Origin: Alphaproteobacteria bacterium
GTDB lineage: Bacteria > Pseudomonadota > Alphaproteobacteria > Micropepsales > Micropepsaceae
Length of the DNA stretch: 64,000 nucleotides
Direction of reading: 5' to 3'
Assembly (NCBI GenBank): GCA_947462105.1
Contig: CANHNJ010000011.1
Location: forward strand, 1-64,000
Position numbers and translations under genes: made by a program. Within the stretch, counting starts at the first letter, position 1. The number at the start of each line of letters is the position of its first letter. The notes below the pieces were generated by a model, which was not told the DNA's origin, did no database searches, and saw nothing but the letters and a program-made list of their open reading frames with translations. Of the stretch, positions 53,796 through 63,268 are shown in pieces.

Positions 53796-54518
53796 TCAAG
53801 CCTTGGCGGTGATTTTGTCCTGCAGGCGCGACAGGTTGAGCAGCGAGAACAAATGCAGGTGGATCAGCTCCAGCGCGCCGGAGGCGTGCAGTTCGGCCAC
53901 CTTCTTCGCCGGCAGGGCGCGCAGCTTCTCGCGGTTCACCATCAGGAAGCCGTTGAGGCGGCGTTCCGGATCAGCGGGCAGCGGCAGGTGCGCTTCCGCC
54001 GGTTCCAGCAGGCCCAGCTCGGACAGCGACTTGGCAAAGGCGGCGGTGACCTGGCTCTGGGCCTGGTACTCGCTGAGGAAGTTCAGCGCGTTCTTGAGGA
54101 AATCGGTCTGCTCGCCCTTGTCGTCGAACAGGCGTTCGCCCTCGCCGCCCGCCTTGAAGCCGGGATAGCTCTCATCGACCATCAGGGTGAAGGTCTTGGC
54201 TTCCTCGTTGGTGCCGAAGATGAAGGGATAGCGGCGGATGAAGGCCGGGATGTAGGACGCGTCCCAAGTACCATCGGCGGCGACGAACAGGTTCTCATTG
54301 TCGCGCACGCCCAGCACGGCGGCGGGGATGACGCCATCACTGGCCTGGCCGAAAACGATCGCATAATGCATGGCGACGAAGCCGAATTCCTGCGTCATCA
54401 CCGGCACCGAATTGGTCTGGCGGGCGAAGTCGAAGCTGCCGGCGGCGGTCAGCGAATAGCCGGCATGCTTCTCGCGCTCGACCGGAATCACACCGTTGTA
54501 AATCAGCATCTGCTTCAT
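53796..54518 (-). CDS. SapC family protein
   Basis: A 240-residue protein of the SapC family, named after a Campylobacter S-layer locus protein but of unproven role. Typical blocks are PVEREKHAGYSL, NSVPVMTQEF, YIPAFIRRYPFIFG, LMVDESYPGF, GERLFDDKGEQTDFLKNALNFL and the final VAELHASGALELIHLHLFSLLNLSRL. It lacks a signal peptide. It is divergent from the FUSC gene. Confidence 0.87.
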   Translation of the reverse strand: MKQMLIYNGVIPVEREKHAGYSLTAAGSFDFARQTNSVPVMTQEFGFVAMHYAIVFGQASDGVIPAAVLGVRDNENLFVAADGTWDASYIPAFIRRYPFIFGTNEEAKTFTLMVDESYPGFKAGGEGERLFDDKGEQTDFLKNALNFLSEYQAQSQVTAAFAKSLSELGLLEPAEAHLPLPADPERRLNGFLMVNREKLRALPAKKVAELHASGALELIHLHLFSLLNLSRLQDKITAKA

Positions 54519-54636
54519 CGTGCGTCCTCAATGGGCTGGAAAACCCGGCGGTTCTAGCAAAGCAGGCGGACCGGCGCCAGCAAGGCGAAAAGGCCGCATC
54601 TTGCCCGCCGCGCCGCGCCGCGTTATCGCCTTCACC

Positions 54637-56739
54637 ATGCTGCTGCTTCCTCGGCAAGTCTCGCTCGCGGTCTTCCGGGTCCATATCGAAAACGGCCTGG
54701 CCGTGGCGGCTGGCGTCGGCCTGACCGGCCTGGCTATGGGCCTGTCCCTGGGGCTGGAGGCGGGCATGGCCGCCATGGCGGGCGCGATCTGCGTCTCGAT
54801 CACCGACCAGCCCGACCCCCTGCGCCAGAAGCCCTGGCTGATCGGCTTTGCCCTCGCCTCGGCCTGCTTCTTCACCGCCCTGTCCTCGGGCACGCAGTTC
54901 AGCCGGGGCGCCTTCCTCGCCGCCACCGCCTTTACCGGACTGTGGACCGGGCTGATCTCGGCCTATGGAAAGCGCGCCATTAATATCGCCACCACCTCGA
55001 TCCTGGCCTTCGTCTTCGCGATGGCGGAGCATTTTGCCGATACGGGCGCGGCGCTGGACCATTTCATATTGTTCGCCTGCGGCGCGATCTTCTACGCCAC
55101 CTATGCGCTGGTCTGCGCCATGCTGTTCGACGACCGGGCCCGGCGGTTGCTGCTGGCCGAGGCGATGCGCGCCTTTGTCGGTTACCTGCGGGCCAAGGCG
55201 GCGCTCTACAATCCCGACAGCGAAGGCCCCGCCGCCTTCCGCGCCATGATCGAAGCGCATGCCACCCTGGCCGACCGGCTGCAGGCGGCGCGCGACGCGC
55301 TCTATGCCCGCAAGCGGCATGCCCTGCACCGCAAGCGGATCGACGCGCTGATCGCGCTGCTGGACCTGTTCGAGACCGTGCTGTCGAGCGATGCCGACAT
55401 CGAGCTGCTGCGCCATGCGAAAGCCCGCGACCTGCTATGGCGCTTCAACCGCTGCATCCACCTGATCGCCGACGAGGTCGAGCGGCTGACCCTGGCGCTG
55501 CACGACCGCCGCGCCCATACATCGCCGCGCGCCCATGAAGCCGAATTGCAGGCGCTGGTCGACCTGGCGCGCGAGGCCCGCGCGGCGGCGCCCGGCGACG
55601 AGACGCTCTATGCTTTCTCGGCTACCGCGCTGAAGCTGCAACTGGCCGACCAGTATGCCGCCGCGCTGGGCCGGGCGCTGGACCGCGACACGCCGCCCTC
55701 GTCCATGGCCAGCGAACTGGACCTGGAGCTGTTCCGGCAGGACACGCCGCACGGCGCGGGCGTGCTGCTGCGCCAGTTCCGCGGCCGCTCACCGGCGCTG
55801 CGCTATGGCGTGCGGCTGGCGCTGGCGATGACCACCGGCTATGCGCTGACGCTGGCCTTTCCCGCCATCGCCCATGCCAACTGGATCCTGCTTACCATCG
55901 CGCTGATCATGCGCGCCAATTACAGCGTCACGCGCCAGCGCCGCTGGGACCGCGTCACCGGCACGCTGGCCGGTTGCGCCCTGGCCGTGCTGTTCCTCAA
56001 CACGCTGCCGCCCTGGGCGCTGCTGGTGCTGATCGCGCTGGCGGTCGGCACATCCCACGCCTATGGCGGCATCGCCTATCGCGTCACCGCCATCGGCGCG
56101 TCGGTATCTTCGCTGCTGCTGCTGCATTTCGTCGATCCCGCGCCGCTGTTCGTGGAGCGCATCACCGGCACGCTGATCGGCGCAGGCCTATCCTGGGCCT
56201 TCAGCTACCTGCTGCCGCACTGGGAGAAATACGACCTGCCCGACGTGGTACGCGGCCTGCTGGCGGCCGATGTCCAGTTCGCCAGCGCGGCGCTGCAGCG
56301 GCGGCCGGTCTATGGTGCCTATCGCCTGGGGCGGAAGAAGGCGATAGATGCGGTGGCGGCGCTGTCGGGGGCGCTGCGGCGGCTGTCAGACGAGCCCAAT
56401 GTCAACCGCCGCACCCTGGCGGCGCTGGGCGAATTGCTGGGCGCGAACTATCTGCTGGCGTCCGATCTGTCCTCCATGCCGGTGCTGCTGAAGCTGCGCG
56501 CCGCCGATATCGGGCCCGGTGCCGATGCCGCGATCGACGCAGCGCGCGCGCGCGTGGTGGCGATGCTGTCGCCGGATGCGGCGGACGATGTGGTGGTGGA
56601 AACGCCGGTGCGCGACAGCTTCCATCACCTGCAGGGTGATCGCGCGCAGGAGATCCTGGCGCGGCGGCTGGCGCATATCGAACAAGCGGCCCGCAAAGTG
56701 GCGCGGCTGTCGGCGCGGCCAGTACTGGAAACTTTCTAG
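54637..56739 (+). CDS. FUSC family membrane protein
   Basis: A 700-residue inner-membrane protein with two blocks of membrane helices (about 10-160 and 385-510), each followed by a helical cytoplasmic region, the layout of the FUSC/YccS/AaeB family of putative aromatic-acid exporters. Marks include MAAMAGAICVSITDQPDP, ANWILLTIALIMRANYSVTRQRRWDRVTGTLAGC and LLHFVDPAPLFVERITGTLIGAGLSW. ATG 54637 was chosen; the frame is open to 54520 but that part is Pro/Arg-rich and not hydrophobic. The transported compound is unknown. Confidence 0.85.
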   Translation: MLLLPRQVSLAVFRVHIENGLAVAAGVGLTGLAMGLSLGLEAGMAAMAGAICVSITDQPDPLRQKPWLIGFALASACFFTALSSGTQFSRGAFLAATAFTGLWTGLISAYGKRAINIATTSILAFVFAMAEHFADTGAALDHFILFACGAIFYATYALVCAMLFDDRARRLLLAEAMRAFVGYLRAKAALYNPDSEGPAAFRAMIEAHATLADRLQAARDALYARKRHALHRKRIDALIALLDLFETVLSSDADIELLRHAKARDLLWRFNRCIHLIADEVERLTLALHDRRAHTSPRAHEAELQALVDLAREARAAAPGDETLYAFSATALKLQLADQYAAALGRALDRDTPPSSMASELDLELFRQDTPHGAGVLLRQFRGRSPALRYGVRLALAMTTGYALTLAFPAIAHANWILLTIALIMRANYSVTRQRRWDRVTGTLAGCALAVLFLNTLPPWALLVLIALAVGTSHAYGGIAYRVTAIGASVSSLLLLHFVDPAPLFVERITGTLIGAGLSWAFSYLLPHWEKYDLPDVVRGLLAADVQFASAALQRRPVYGAYRLGRKKAIDAVAALSGALRRLSDEPNVNRRTLAALGELLGANYLLASDLSSMPVLLKLRAADIGPGADAAIDAARARVVAMLSPDAADDVVVETPVRDSFHHLQGDRAQEILARRLAHIEQAARKVARLSARPVLETF

Positions 56740-56746
56740 TTATTTT

Positions 56747-56795
56747 GGTCGCGCGGCCGGACGGAAAACCGCAAGTACACTTTTCCGGGCCGCGC
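56747..56795 (-). repeat. RIME-like palindromic element, copy 2
   Basis: A 49-bp relative of the element at 27771: GGTCGCGCGGCCGGACGGAAAACCGC, then CAAGTA-CACTTTTCC and GGGCCGCGC. It starts 2 bp after the stop of the minus-strand peptidase pseudogene and ends 7 bp from the FUSC stop on the other side. Confidence 0.65.
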
Positions 56796-56797
56796 TC

Positions 56798-57343
56798 CTA
56801 GTGCCCGTCATCCGACCAGTGTGGCGGGTCGGACACCAGCTTGATGACGCCAAAGCTCTTGCCCGCCTCGATCAGGGCGGGATTGGAGCCGTTGCGCGGG
56901 GCGGCGCTGATCTTGCGCGTCACGCCGTCGAAATCGGTGATCGTCAGCGTGCCGGTCCAGGCAATGGTCATGTCGATGGCACGCTTCTGGGCGTGGCGGC
57001 TGACCAGCGCAGCGGGAAACTGGATCTCGTAATTGGCCATCATCGCCAGCGCGGCGGCCTTGGCGGCGGTGCGGTTGCCCTTGTGGATCTAGTCGATATC
57101 GACGCCCGCCATCTTCGTCACGCTGGCGGGGTCCTGCCCCGACTGGCCGATCATGCAGCACCAGTGCATCAGGTAGGCGCGTTCGACCGGGCGATAGGTC
57201 GCGCCGATGGAAACGGTGGCGCCGCCCTTTTTCATGGCGGAAATGAAGGCGCGGCAGCCATCGCCGAAATCCGGCAACAGGTCATCAAGCTTTGCGCTGG
57301 TGGAAAACTTCGCGCACCATGCCGGACCGGAAACCTCTGCCAT
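56798..57343 (-). pseudogene. LAS-type (M15/VanY-like) peptidase interrupted by an amber codon
   Basis: Two in-frame halves, separated by one TAG at 57091-57089, join into one 181-residue protein. The N-half ends PVERAYLMHWCCMIGQSGQDPASVTKMAGVDID, the C-half begins IHKGNRTAAKAAA and holds SRHAQKRAIDMTI and PPHWSDDGH. The His/Asp and second His are the zinc-ligand pattern of LAS D-Ala-D-Ala peptidases. Homologues carry Trp at the interrupted position, so TGG to TAG is the simplest change. It is either a real nonsense mutation or a sequencing error. ATG 57343 has GGGGTGGG upstream. Confidence 0.78.
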
Positions 57344-57372
57344 TGCCCACCCCTGAATTAGCCACGCGGACG

Positions 57373-57717
57373 CTACTGTGAGTCGGCGTTGGATAGCGCG
57401 GCCAGACCCTCGCGGATTTTGTGGAGAGCAGAAGACAGGTCGCGCGCGGCCTCGGCGCGCCAAAGCCGCAGGATGACATAGCCCTGCTCGGCCAGCAGGC
57501 GGTCGCGGACGGGGTGGAGTGCGGCTTTGTCGAGGCCTGGTTCGCCATCGACCAGGTCGATCACCAGCTTCAGTTCATGTTCGACAAAATCCAGCCGGAA
57601 GGTCTTGAAGGAGCCACCCTTGCGGAAATGCCAGCCCTGCCCGCGCATCTCGCGCAGCCGCGCCCAGAGGTGGGCGTCGAGCGTATTGCGGGGGCCCAGC
57701 GCGCGCTTGCGCTGCAT
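57373..57717 (-). CDS. DUF559 endonuclease-like protein
   Basis: A 114-residue protein of the DUF559 group, with a PD-(D/E)xK/Vsr-like fold: NTLDAHLWARLREMRGQGWHFRKG, FRLDFVEHELKLVIDLVDGEP and RDRLLAEQGYVILRLW. In the active-site strand D-x6-18-E-x-K of related nucleases, this copy reads ...IDLVDGE rather than IELDGGQ, so activity is uncertain. It lies 5 bp after the ATP12 gene on the same strand. Confidence 0.82.
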   Translation of the reverse strand: MQRKRALGPRNTLDAHLWARLREMRGQGWHFRKGGSFKTFRLDFVEHELKLVIDLVDGEPGLDKAALHPVRDRLLAEQGYVILRLWRAEAARDLSSALHKIREGLAALSNADSQ

Positions 57718-57722
57718 TTTTT

Positions 57723-58424
57723 CTAGCTCTTGGCGCGGGACGCGGCGATGAATTCCGCCGCCTTGTCGAGTTCGCGCGCCAGGCCGGTGGCACGGACTTC
57801 GGCTTCATGGTCGCGGCCCCATTTCGAAGCCTGGTAATTCTCGTCGATGCGCGCCAGGGCGAAGATTTGCGCCGGGACCAGTTCGCCTTCGGCCAGCGCC
57901 ATCGCCAGCACCACCGACCCGGCAATCGACGCCACGACATGCAGTGCCGCCAGCGAGAAACTGTCCTGCTGCGCCAGCGCGGCGCGAAATGCCGCCAGCG
58001 TGGCGGGCGGCTGGTCGGCATGGGTGAAGCCTTCGACCACCACGAATGCGACGCCGAATTTGCGGCGGGCCCAGTCCAGCACCGGGTCCCAGCCATCAGC
58101 CTGCAACTTCGCCAGTTCCGGCGGCTGGTGGGCGCGATAGCAGAGCAGGTCATTCTCGCCGAAGCGCAGCACCGCATCGATCACGGCCGCGCGATTGGTG
58201 GCAACGCCATCGATCACCGTGTTGGCGAGCTTGAGAAAGGGCATCGCGGCGGAATTGACCGCTTCGCCCTGCCCGGCCCATTCGGCGGCGATGGCATCGG
58301 CCAGCGCCCGCGCTGGCACCGCCAGCATGTTTTTCGCCGGAGTCTTTACCGGCCTGCCATCCAGCAGGATGCGAAAGCCATCCTCTGCTTCGCTTACGGA
58401 AACGTCCTTGTAGAAGCGATTCAT
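57723..58424 (-). CDS. ATP12-family F1 ATP synthase assembly chaperone
   Basis: A 233-residue homologue of mitochondrial Atp12, which protects the F1 alpha subunit during assembly. Typical parts are FYKDVSVSEAEDGFRILLDGRPVKTPAK, AAEWAGQGEAVNSAAMPFLKLANTVIDGV, NDLLCYRA and WDPVLDWARRKFG, with the C-terminal SLAALHVVASIAGSVVLAMAL. It is the functional companion of the F0 operon at 9-11 kb. Its stop is 5 bp from the DUF559 start, and its own start overlaps the rluA stop. Confidence 0.9.
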   Translation of the reverse strand: MNRFYKDVSVSEAEDGFRILLDGRPVKTPAKNMLAVPARALADAIAAEWAGQGEAVNSAAMPFLKLANTVIDGVATNRAAVIDAVLRFGENDLLCYRAHQPPELAKLQADGWDPVLDWARRKFGVAFVVVEGFTHADQPPATLAAFRAALAQQDSFSLAALHVVASIAGSVVLAMALAEGELVPAQIFALARIDENYQASKWGRDHEAEVRATGLARELDKAAEFIAASRAKS

Positions 58425-59536
58425 TTGCTTCTGCGCTTCTGGCCCGTGGCGGTCGCCTTGCGCTTGGCCTTCTGCATCGGCTTGGCGCGCTTGGGCTCGT
58501 CGCGGTGGGGTACAGGCTTGGGCGGCGCCTTCTTCAGTTCATGCTTCTTAGCCAGAAAGGGATTGCGCCCGTCATCCGGATTGAAGCCCAGGGTGCTCCA
58601 GGTCTTTTCCATGTGCGGCGGTAGCGGCGCGGTGACGTTCAGCCGCCCGCCATCGGGACGGGCGATGTCGATCTGGCGGGCATGCAGGTGCAGCTTGTCG
58701 GCGATGTCACCGCGCCCGCGCGATTCCGCACCGCCATACTTGAAGTCGCCGACGATGGGCGTGCCCAGCGAGGCGAGATGGACGCGAATCTGATGCGTGC
58801 GCCCGGTGATGGGCCGCGCCGCCACCCAGGCGAACTCGGTGCCCGCCGTCGCCACCACGGCATATTCGGTGAGGGCGAATTTCGCGCCCTCCTCGTCCTC
58901 GTCCACCGTGGTCATGCGCTCGTCGCGGCCATGCGGACCGTGGCCGCCTTCCTTGGCCAGCGCCGCCTTGACGACGCCGCGCGCCTGTTTGGGCACGCCG
59001 CGCGTCAGCGCCCAATAGACTTTCGAGGCATCGCGGTGTGCCAGCGCCTGCGACAGTCCCGATGCCGCCAGCGTGGTGCGCGCCAGCAGCAGTACGCCGG
59101 AGGTGTCGCGGTCGAGGCGATGCACCAGCTTGGGCCGCACCGTCTTCTCGTACATCAGGCTGTCGAGCATGCCGTCAACATGCTTGGTCAGGCCGGAGCC
59201 GCCCTGCGTCGCAAGGCCCGCCGGCTTGTCCAGCACGATGACATGCTTGTCCATGTAGAGGATGCGATCCTGCAGCGAGCCCATCGGCTTCTGCTGCTCG
59301 GCTTTCGGTTTTTCCGGCGCGTCCGATTTGGCGTGGATCACCTGCGGCGGCAGCTTCATCGCCTGGCCCGAAGCAACCCGGTCAGCCGATTTCACCCGGC
59401 CGCCATCGAGACGGATCTCGCCCTTGCGCAGCAGCTTTTCCAGCAGGCCGTGGGTGACGGCGGGATAATGCCGCTTGAACCAGCGGTCGATGCGGATGCC
59501 GTCATCCTCGGCATGAATGGTGCGGATTTCAGGCAT
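58421..59536 (-). CDS. RluA-family rRNA pseudouridine synthase
   Basis: A 371-residue enzyme close to RluC. An S4 RNA-binding domain (about 10-65, IDRWFKRHYPAVTHGLLEKLLRKGEIRLDGGRV) is followed by the synthase core: VLDKPAGLATQGGSG, catalytic Asp in HRLDRDTSGVLLLA, and RPITGRTHQIRVHLASLG. The C-terminal ~40 residues are a Lys/Arg/Pro-rich tail. ATG 59536 overlaps the crcB stop by 8 bp. The exact uridine target cannot be read from sequence. Confidence 0.92.
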   Translation of the reverse strand: MPEIRTIHAEDDGIRIDRWFKRHYPAVTHGLLEKLLRKGEIRLDGGRVKSADRVASGQAMKLPPQVIHAKSDAPEKPKAEQQKPMGSLQDRILYMDKHVIVLDKPAGLATQGGSGLTKHVDGMLDSLMYEKTVRPKLVHRLDRDTSGVLLLARTTLAASGLSQALAHRDASKVYWALTRGVPKQARGVVKAALAKEGGHGPHGRDERMTTVDEDEEGAKFALTEYAVVATAGTEFAWVAARPITGRTHQIRVHLASLGTPIVGDFKYGGAESRGRGDIADKLHLHARQIDIARPDGGRLNVTAPLPPHMEKTWSTLGFNPDDGRNPFLAKKHELKKAPPKPVPHRDEPKRAKPMQKAKRKATATGQKRRSK

Positions 59537-59906
59537 AGAGCGCGCGCACCATGTAAAGACCCGCAAACAGCGCGAGGATGGAAAGAACAACCGAGCCGAT
59601 GATGTATGCGGCGGCAGTCAAATATTCGCCCTTCTGCAACAGCAACACGCTATCGAGCGAGAAGGTCGAAAAGGTGGTGAAGCCGCCCAGGATGCCGACG
59701 GTCAGAAAGGCGCGAAGTTCCGGTGACAGGCTCAACTTCAAGGCCGACGCTTCGACGATCACCCCCATCAGCAGGCCGCCCAGAATGTTGACCGCGAAGA
59801 TGCCCCAGTTGAAGGCGCTGCCGGCAGGCTGAATCCAGCCCGCAAGGCAATAACGCGCCAGCGAGCCGATGCCGCCGCCCACACCCACCGCCAAAAGCAT
59901 GTTCAT
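59529..59906 (-). CDS. crcB: Fluoride channel CrcB/Fluc
   Basis: Four-helix membrane protein that exports fluoride as a dual-topology dimer; 125 residues. Signature blocks are GGGIGSLARYCL, NWGIFAVNILGGLLMGV and the pore motif GILGGFTTFSTFSLDSV. ATG 59906 overlaps the rarA stop by 4 bp (ATGA). No fluoride riboswitch can be present because the gene lies inside an operon. rarA-crcB-rluA is a common alphaproteobacterial order. Confidence 0.95.
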   Translation of the reverse strand: MNMLLAVGVGGGIGSLARYCLAGWIQPAGSAFNWGIFAVNILGGLLMGVIVEASALKLSLSPELRAFLTVGILGGFTTFSTFSLDSVLLLQKGEYLTAAAYIIGSVVLSILALFAGLYMVRALYA

Positions 59907-61213
59907 GTTTCGCCGCTCCGCTTCGCCCGCAGCTTTGACCAATAATCGAGCCGCTTGGCAATCTCGCGCTCGAAGCCGGTCTCCTTGGGGACATAGAACT
60001 GCTCGCGCGCCATCTCGTCGGGGAAGTAGTTCTGGCCGGAAAAGCTATCCTCGGCGTCATGGTCGTAATGGTAGCCCGCGCCATAGCCGAGATTTTTCAT
60101 CATCTTGGTCGGTGCATTGAGGATATGGGCCGGGGGCATCAGCGAGCCATGCTCCTGCGCCGCGCGCTTGGCTGCCGGGAAGGCGCGATAAACCGCGTTC
60201 GATTTGGGCGCGGTCGCCATGTAGACCACGGCCTGCGCCAGCGCCAGTTCGCCTTCGGGGCTGCCCAGGAATTCATAGACATCCTTGGCCGCCAGCGCCT
60301 GGTGCACCGCTTCGGGATCGGCGAGGCTGATGTCTTCGATGGCCATGCGCACGACGCGGCGGGCGATGTAGAGCGGTTGTTCGCCACCCGCCAGCATGCG
60401 CGCCAGCCAGTAAAGCGCTGCATCGGGATCGCTGCCGCGCACCGATTTGTGCAGGGCGCTGATGAGATTGTAATGCTCCTCGCGGCTCTTGTCGTAGAGC
60501 GGCATGCGCCGCTGCACCGCCGCCATCAACGCGGCAGGATCGAGCGGCTTGACCACGCGCAGGTTCGCCACTTCTTCCGCAAGGTTCAGAAGATAACGGC
60601 CATCGCCATCGGCCATCGCCCGCAGGGTGGCGCGGGCGTCGGCATCGAGCTTGAGCGGCTCGCCATAATGCGCTTCGGCCCGTTGCAGCAGCGTCTCCAG
60701 CGCGGCGTCGTCGAGACGGCGCAGCACCAGCACCTGGCAGCGCGACAAGAGCGCGCCATTCAGTTCGAAGGACGGATTCTCGGTGGTGGCGCCAACCAGC
60801 ACCACGGTGCCGTCTTCCACCACCGGCAGGAAGGAATCCTGCTGGCTGCGGTTGAAGCGGTGAATCTCATCGACGAACAGCAGCGTGCCCTTGCCCATGC
60901 GGCGGCGCTGGCGTGCAGCTTCAAAGGTCTTCTTCAGGTCGGCAACGCCGGAGAACACCGCCGATAATTGTTCGAAGCCAAGATCGAAGGCGTCGGACAA
61001 CAGGCGTGCCGTGGTGGTCTTGCCGGTGCCGGGCGGCCCCCACAGTATGATGGATTGCGGCCGCCGCGCCGCCACCATGCGGCCCAGCGGTGCATCAGGG
61101 CCCAGCAGGTGGTCCTGCCCCACCACTTCGGAAAGCATCCTGGGGCGCAGGCGGTCGGCCAGCGGACGCGGCGCATCACTTGCGATATCGCTGGATTCGA
61201 ACAGGTCGGACAT
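59903..61213 (-). CDS. rarA: Replication-associated recombination protein A (RarA/MgsA)
   Basis: AAA+ ATPase acting at stalled replication forks; 436 residues. The N-terminus has RPRMLSEVVGQDHLLG, Walker A GPPGTGKTTTARLL, Walker B LLFVDEIHRFNRSQQD and sensor 1 VGATTENPSFELN. The C-terminal tetramerisation region holds LHKSVRGSDPDAALYWLARML and HHYDHDAEDSF-like YHYDHDAEDSFSGQNYFPDE. It starts the rarA-crcB-rluA operon. Confidence 0.95.
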   Translation of the reverse strand: MSDLFESSDIASDAPRPLADRLRPRMLSEVVGQDHLLGPDAPLGRMVAARRPQSIILWGPPGTGKTTTARLLSDAFDLGFEQLSAVFSGVADLKKTFEAARQRRRMGKGTLLFVDEIHRFNRSQQDSFLPVVEDGTVVLVGATTENPSFELNGALLSRCQVLVLRRLDDAALETLLQRAEAHYGEPLKLDADARATLRAMADGDGRYLLNLAEEVANLRVVKPLDPAALMAAVQRRMPLYDKSREEHYNLISALHKSVRGSDPDAALYWLARMLAGGEQPLYIARRVVRMAIEDISLADPEAVHQALAAKDVYEFLGSPEGELALAQAVVYMATAPKSNAVYRAFPAAKRAAQEHGSLMPPAHILNAPTKMMKNLGYGAGYHYDHDAEDSFSGQNYFPDEMAREQFYVPKETGFEREIAKRLDYWSKLRAKRSGET

Positions 61214-61254
61214 GGGGGCAATCTACAAACTATCGCAGCCTGCCGATACCCGGC

Positions 61255-62742
61255 TCAACCGGCGAAAGAGGCAGTAATCCTGCGGCCGCCACGTTCCAGC
61301 GTCACCTGCCAGCGCGTTGCGGCATTCAGCGCCCGCACCAGTTCCCCGGTACGGCTGACATCCGTGCCGTTGATGGCGCGGATGATGTCGCCGGGACGGA
61401 ACCCCTGCGCGGCGGCCAGGCTGTTGTCAGCAACCTCGCTCACCGCGACACCCTTGGCGAAAAGATCGATGCCCAGGTCCAGCGCGGTGGCGGGCGACAG
61501 GTTCTGCACCGCCGCGCCGCTGAGCGGATTGCGGCCCGCGACGGCCTGCGTCTCGCGCGGCGGGTTTTCCGGCGGCAGCGCCACCGTCGCCATCACGTCG
61601 CGCACGACCTTGCCGCTGGCCAGCGCCACGCGCACCCGCGCGCCCGGCGGGTGCGTGGCGATGCGGTAATTCAGCGCCTGGACGTCATCCACCGGCGTGC
61701 CGTCCACCGCCTGCACCACGTCGCCGCTCTTCACGCCGGCATTGGCCAGCGGCCCGCCGGGATAGACATCCTTGATAAGCACGCCGCCCGGGCGCGCCAG
61801 CCCCAGGCTGGCGGCGATGGCGCTGGTGACAGGCTGGCCGTTGACGCCGGCCCAGGCCAGGCGCACGCCGCGCGTGGCGGTTGCCTGCCCGCCTTCGACA
61901 CCTTCAACGACACGTCGCGCCAGGTTGGCGGGAATGGCGAAGCCGATGCCGACACTGCCGCCGCTGCGCGAATAGATGGCGGTGTTGATGCCTGCCAGCC
62001 GTCCTTCGGTGGTCACCAGCGCACCGCCGGAATTGCCCGGATTGATCGCCGCATCGGTCTGGATGAAATACTGGTAGTCGCCGCCCGCCACCTGCGTGCG
62101 CGCCTGGGCCGAGACGATGCCCATTGTCACGGTCTGGCCGACGCCGAAGGGATCACCCACCGCCAGCACCAGGTCGCCCACCTGCACCTTGTCGGAATCG
62201 GCGAAGGGCACGAAGGGCAGCTTCTCGCCCCTGGTGTCGATCTTCAGCACCGCCAGGTCGGTGCGGGCGTCGGCGGTGAGCACCCGCGCCTTGAATTCGC
62301 GCTTGTCCGACAGCGCCACCACGATCTCGTTGCCGCCATCGACGACATGGTTGCTGGTCAGGATGATGCCGTCGGCGCGCACGATCACGCCGGAGCCGAG
62401 GCTTTGCTGCACGCGCTGGCGCATCTCCGGGCTGGCGCCGAAGAATTGCGAGAAGAAGGGATCGTTCAGCAGCGGGTTGGACTGCTGCTGAACCACGGTG
62501 CGGGCATAGACATTGACCACGGCAGGCGCGACGCGCTTGACGACCGGCGCGAAGGTCATCTGCACTTCGGGCATGGAAGACGGCGAGATCAGCGTCGGCA
62601 CCTGGCCGCCCGCAGGCGCATTGAGCCGCGCCGGGTTCTGTACGTTCTGCGCCGTACCGGAGCCGACATAGGCATTGGCCAGCGCGCCCGCAGCGAAGAT
62701 CGCAGCGGCGGAAACCAGGGTGATCAGGCGTTCGCGAGTCAT
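61255..62742 (-). CDS. DegP/HtrA-family periplasmic serine protease
   Basis: A 495-residue envelope protease/chaperone. The N-terminal signal or anchor (LITLVSAAAIFAAGALA) is followed by the S1C protease domain with His in TSNHVVDGG, Asp in ARTDLAVLKI and Ser in NPGNSGGALV. Two PDZ domains follow (about 280-370 and 405-495; GVLIKDVYPGGPLANAGVKSGDVV, GVAVSEVADNSLAAAQGFRPGDII). I chose ATG 62742: the longer frame from 62772 starts inside the rplQ terminator. Confidence 0.93.
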   Translation of the reverse strand: MTRERLITLVSAAAIFAAGALANAYVGSGTAQNVQNPARLNAPAGGQVPTLISPSSMPEVQMTFAPVVKRVAPAVVNVYARTVVQQQSNPLLNDPFFSQFFGASPEMRQRVQQSLGSGVIVRADGIILTSNHVVDGGNEIVVALSDKREFKARVLTADARTDLAVLKIDTRGEKLPFVPFADSDKVQVGDLVLAVGDPFGVGQTVTMGIVSAQARTQVAGGDYQYFIQTDAAINPGNSGGALVTTEGRLAGINTAIYSRSGGSVGIGFAIPANLARRVVEGVEGGQATATRGVRLAWAGVNGQPVTSAIAASLGLARPGGVLIKDVYPGGPLANAGVKSGDVVQAVDGTPVDDVQALNYRIATHPPGARVRVALASGKVVRDVMATVALPPENPPRETQAVAGRNPLSGAAVQNLSPATALDLGIDLFAKGVAVSEVADNSLAAAQGFRPGDIIRAINGTDVSRTGELVRALNAATRWQVTLERGGRRITASFAG

Positions 62743-62753
62743 CGGGGGTCCGT

Positions 62754-62785
62754 AAAAGAAAAAGGGCGGCATCGCTGCCGCCCTT
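62754..62785 (-). terminator. Rho-independent terminator after rplQ
   Basis: AAGGGCGGCA (62762-62771), loop TCGC, TGCCGCCCTT (62776-62785); on the minus strand the hairpin is followed by TTTTTCTTTT. A strong terminator that closes the ribosomal/rpoA operon 41 bp after rplQ. Confidence 0.9.
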
Positions 62786-62825
62786 AAATCTATTTCAAAC
62801 CGTGGCGAAAATCAGGTCGCCCTGA

Positions 62826-63248
62826 TTAAGCTTCCGTATTGTCGGAAACGTCCACCGGGCCGGAATCCAGGCCCTTGGCGGAAACGTCGCGGTCCACGAA
62901 CTCGATGATCGCCATCGGGGCGTTGTCGCCAAAGCGGAAGCCGGCCTTGAGGACGCGGGTATAGCCGCCCTTGCGGTCGGCGTAGCGGGTCGCCAGCACG
63001 TCGAACAGCTTGGTGACCTGCGCGGCGTCCTTGATCTGGGCCAACGCCTGGCGGCGGGCATGCAGGTCGGTCTTGCCGCGGCGCGACAGGGTCACCAGCT
63101 TTTCGATCACCGGGCGAAGGTCCTTCGCCTTGGGCAGCGTGGTCTTGATCTGCTCGTGCTTGATCAGCGCGGCCGTCATGTTGCCCCACATCGCCTTGCG
63201 GTGCGAAGCGGTGCGGTTGAACTTGCGGCCTTGGTTGCCGTGACGCAT
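62826..63248 (-). CDS. rplQ: 50S ribosomal protein L17
   Basis: Ribosomal large-subunit protein of 140 residues. It begins with the invariant [20 protein letters not shown] and carries [26 protein letters not shown], then [29 protein letters not shown]. The C-terminal ~20 residues are an acidic tail ([16 protein letters not shown]) beyond the E. coli protein. It follows rpoA by 20 bp, as in most bacteria. Confidence 0.97.
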   Translation of the reverse strand: MRHGNQGRKFNRTASHRKAMWGNMTAALIKHEQIKTTLPKAKDLRPVIEKLVTLSRRGKTDLHARRQALAQIKDAAQVTKLFDVLATRYADRKGGYTRVLKAGFRFGDNAPMAIIEFVDRDVSAKGLDSGPVDVSDNTEA

Positions 63249-63268
63249 CGGAGTTGCTTTCTAAAAAA

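Noticed and set aside
62742-62772. Longer start for the DegP-like protease (MPPFFFYG)
   Set aside because: The ATG lies in the loop of the strong rplQ terminator.
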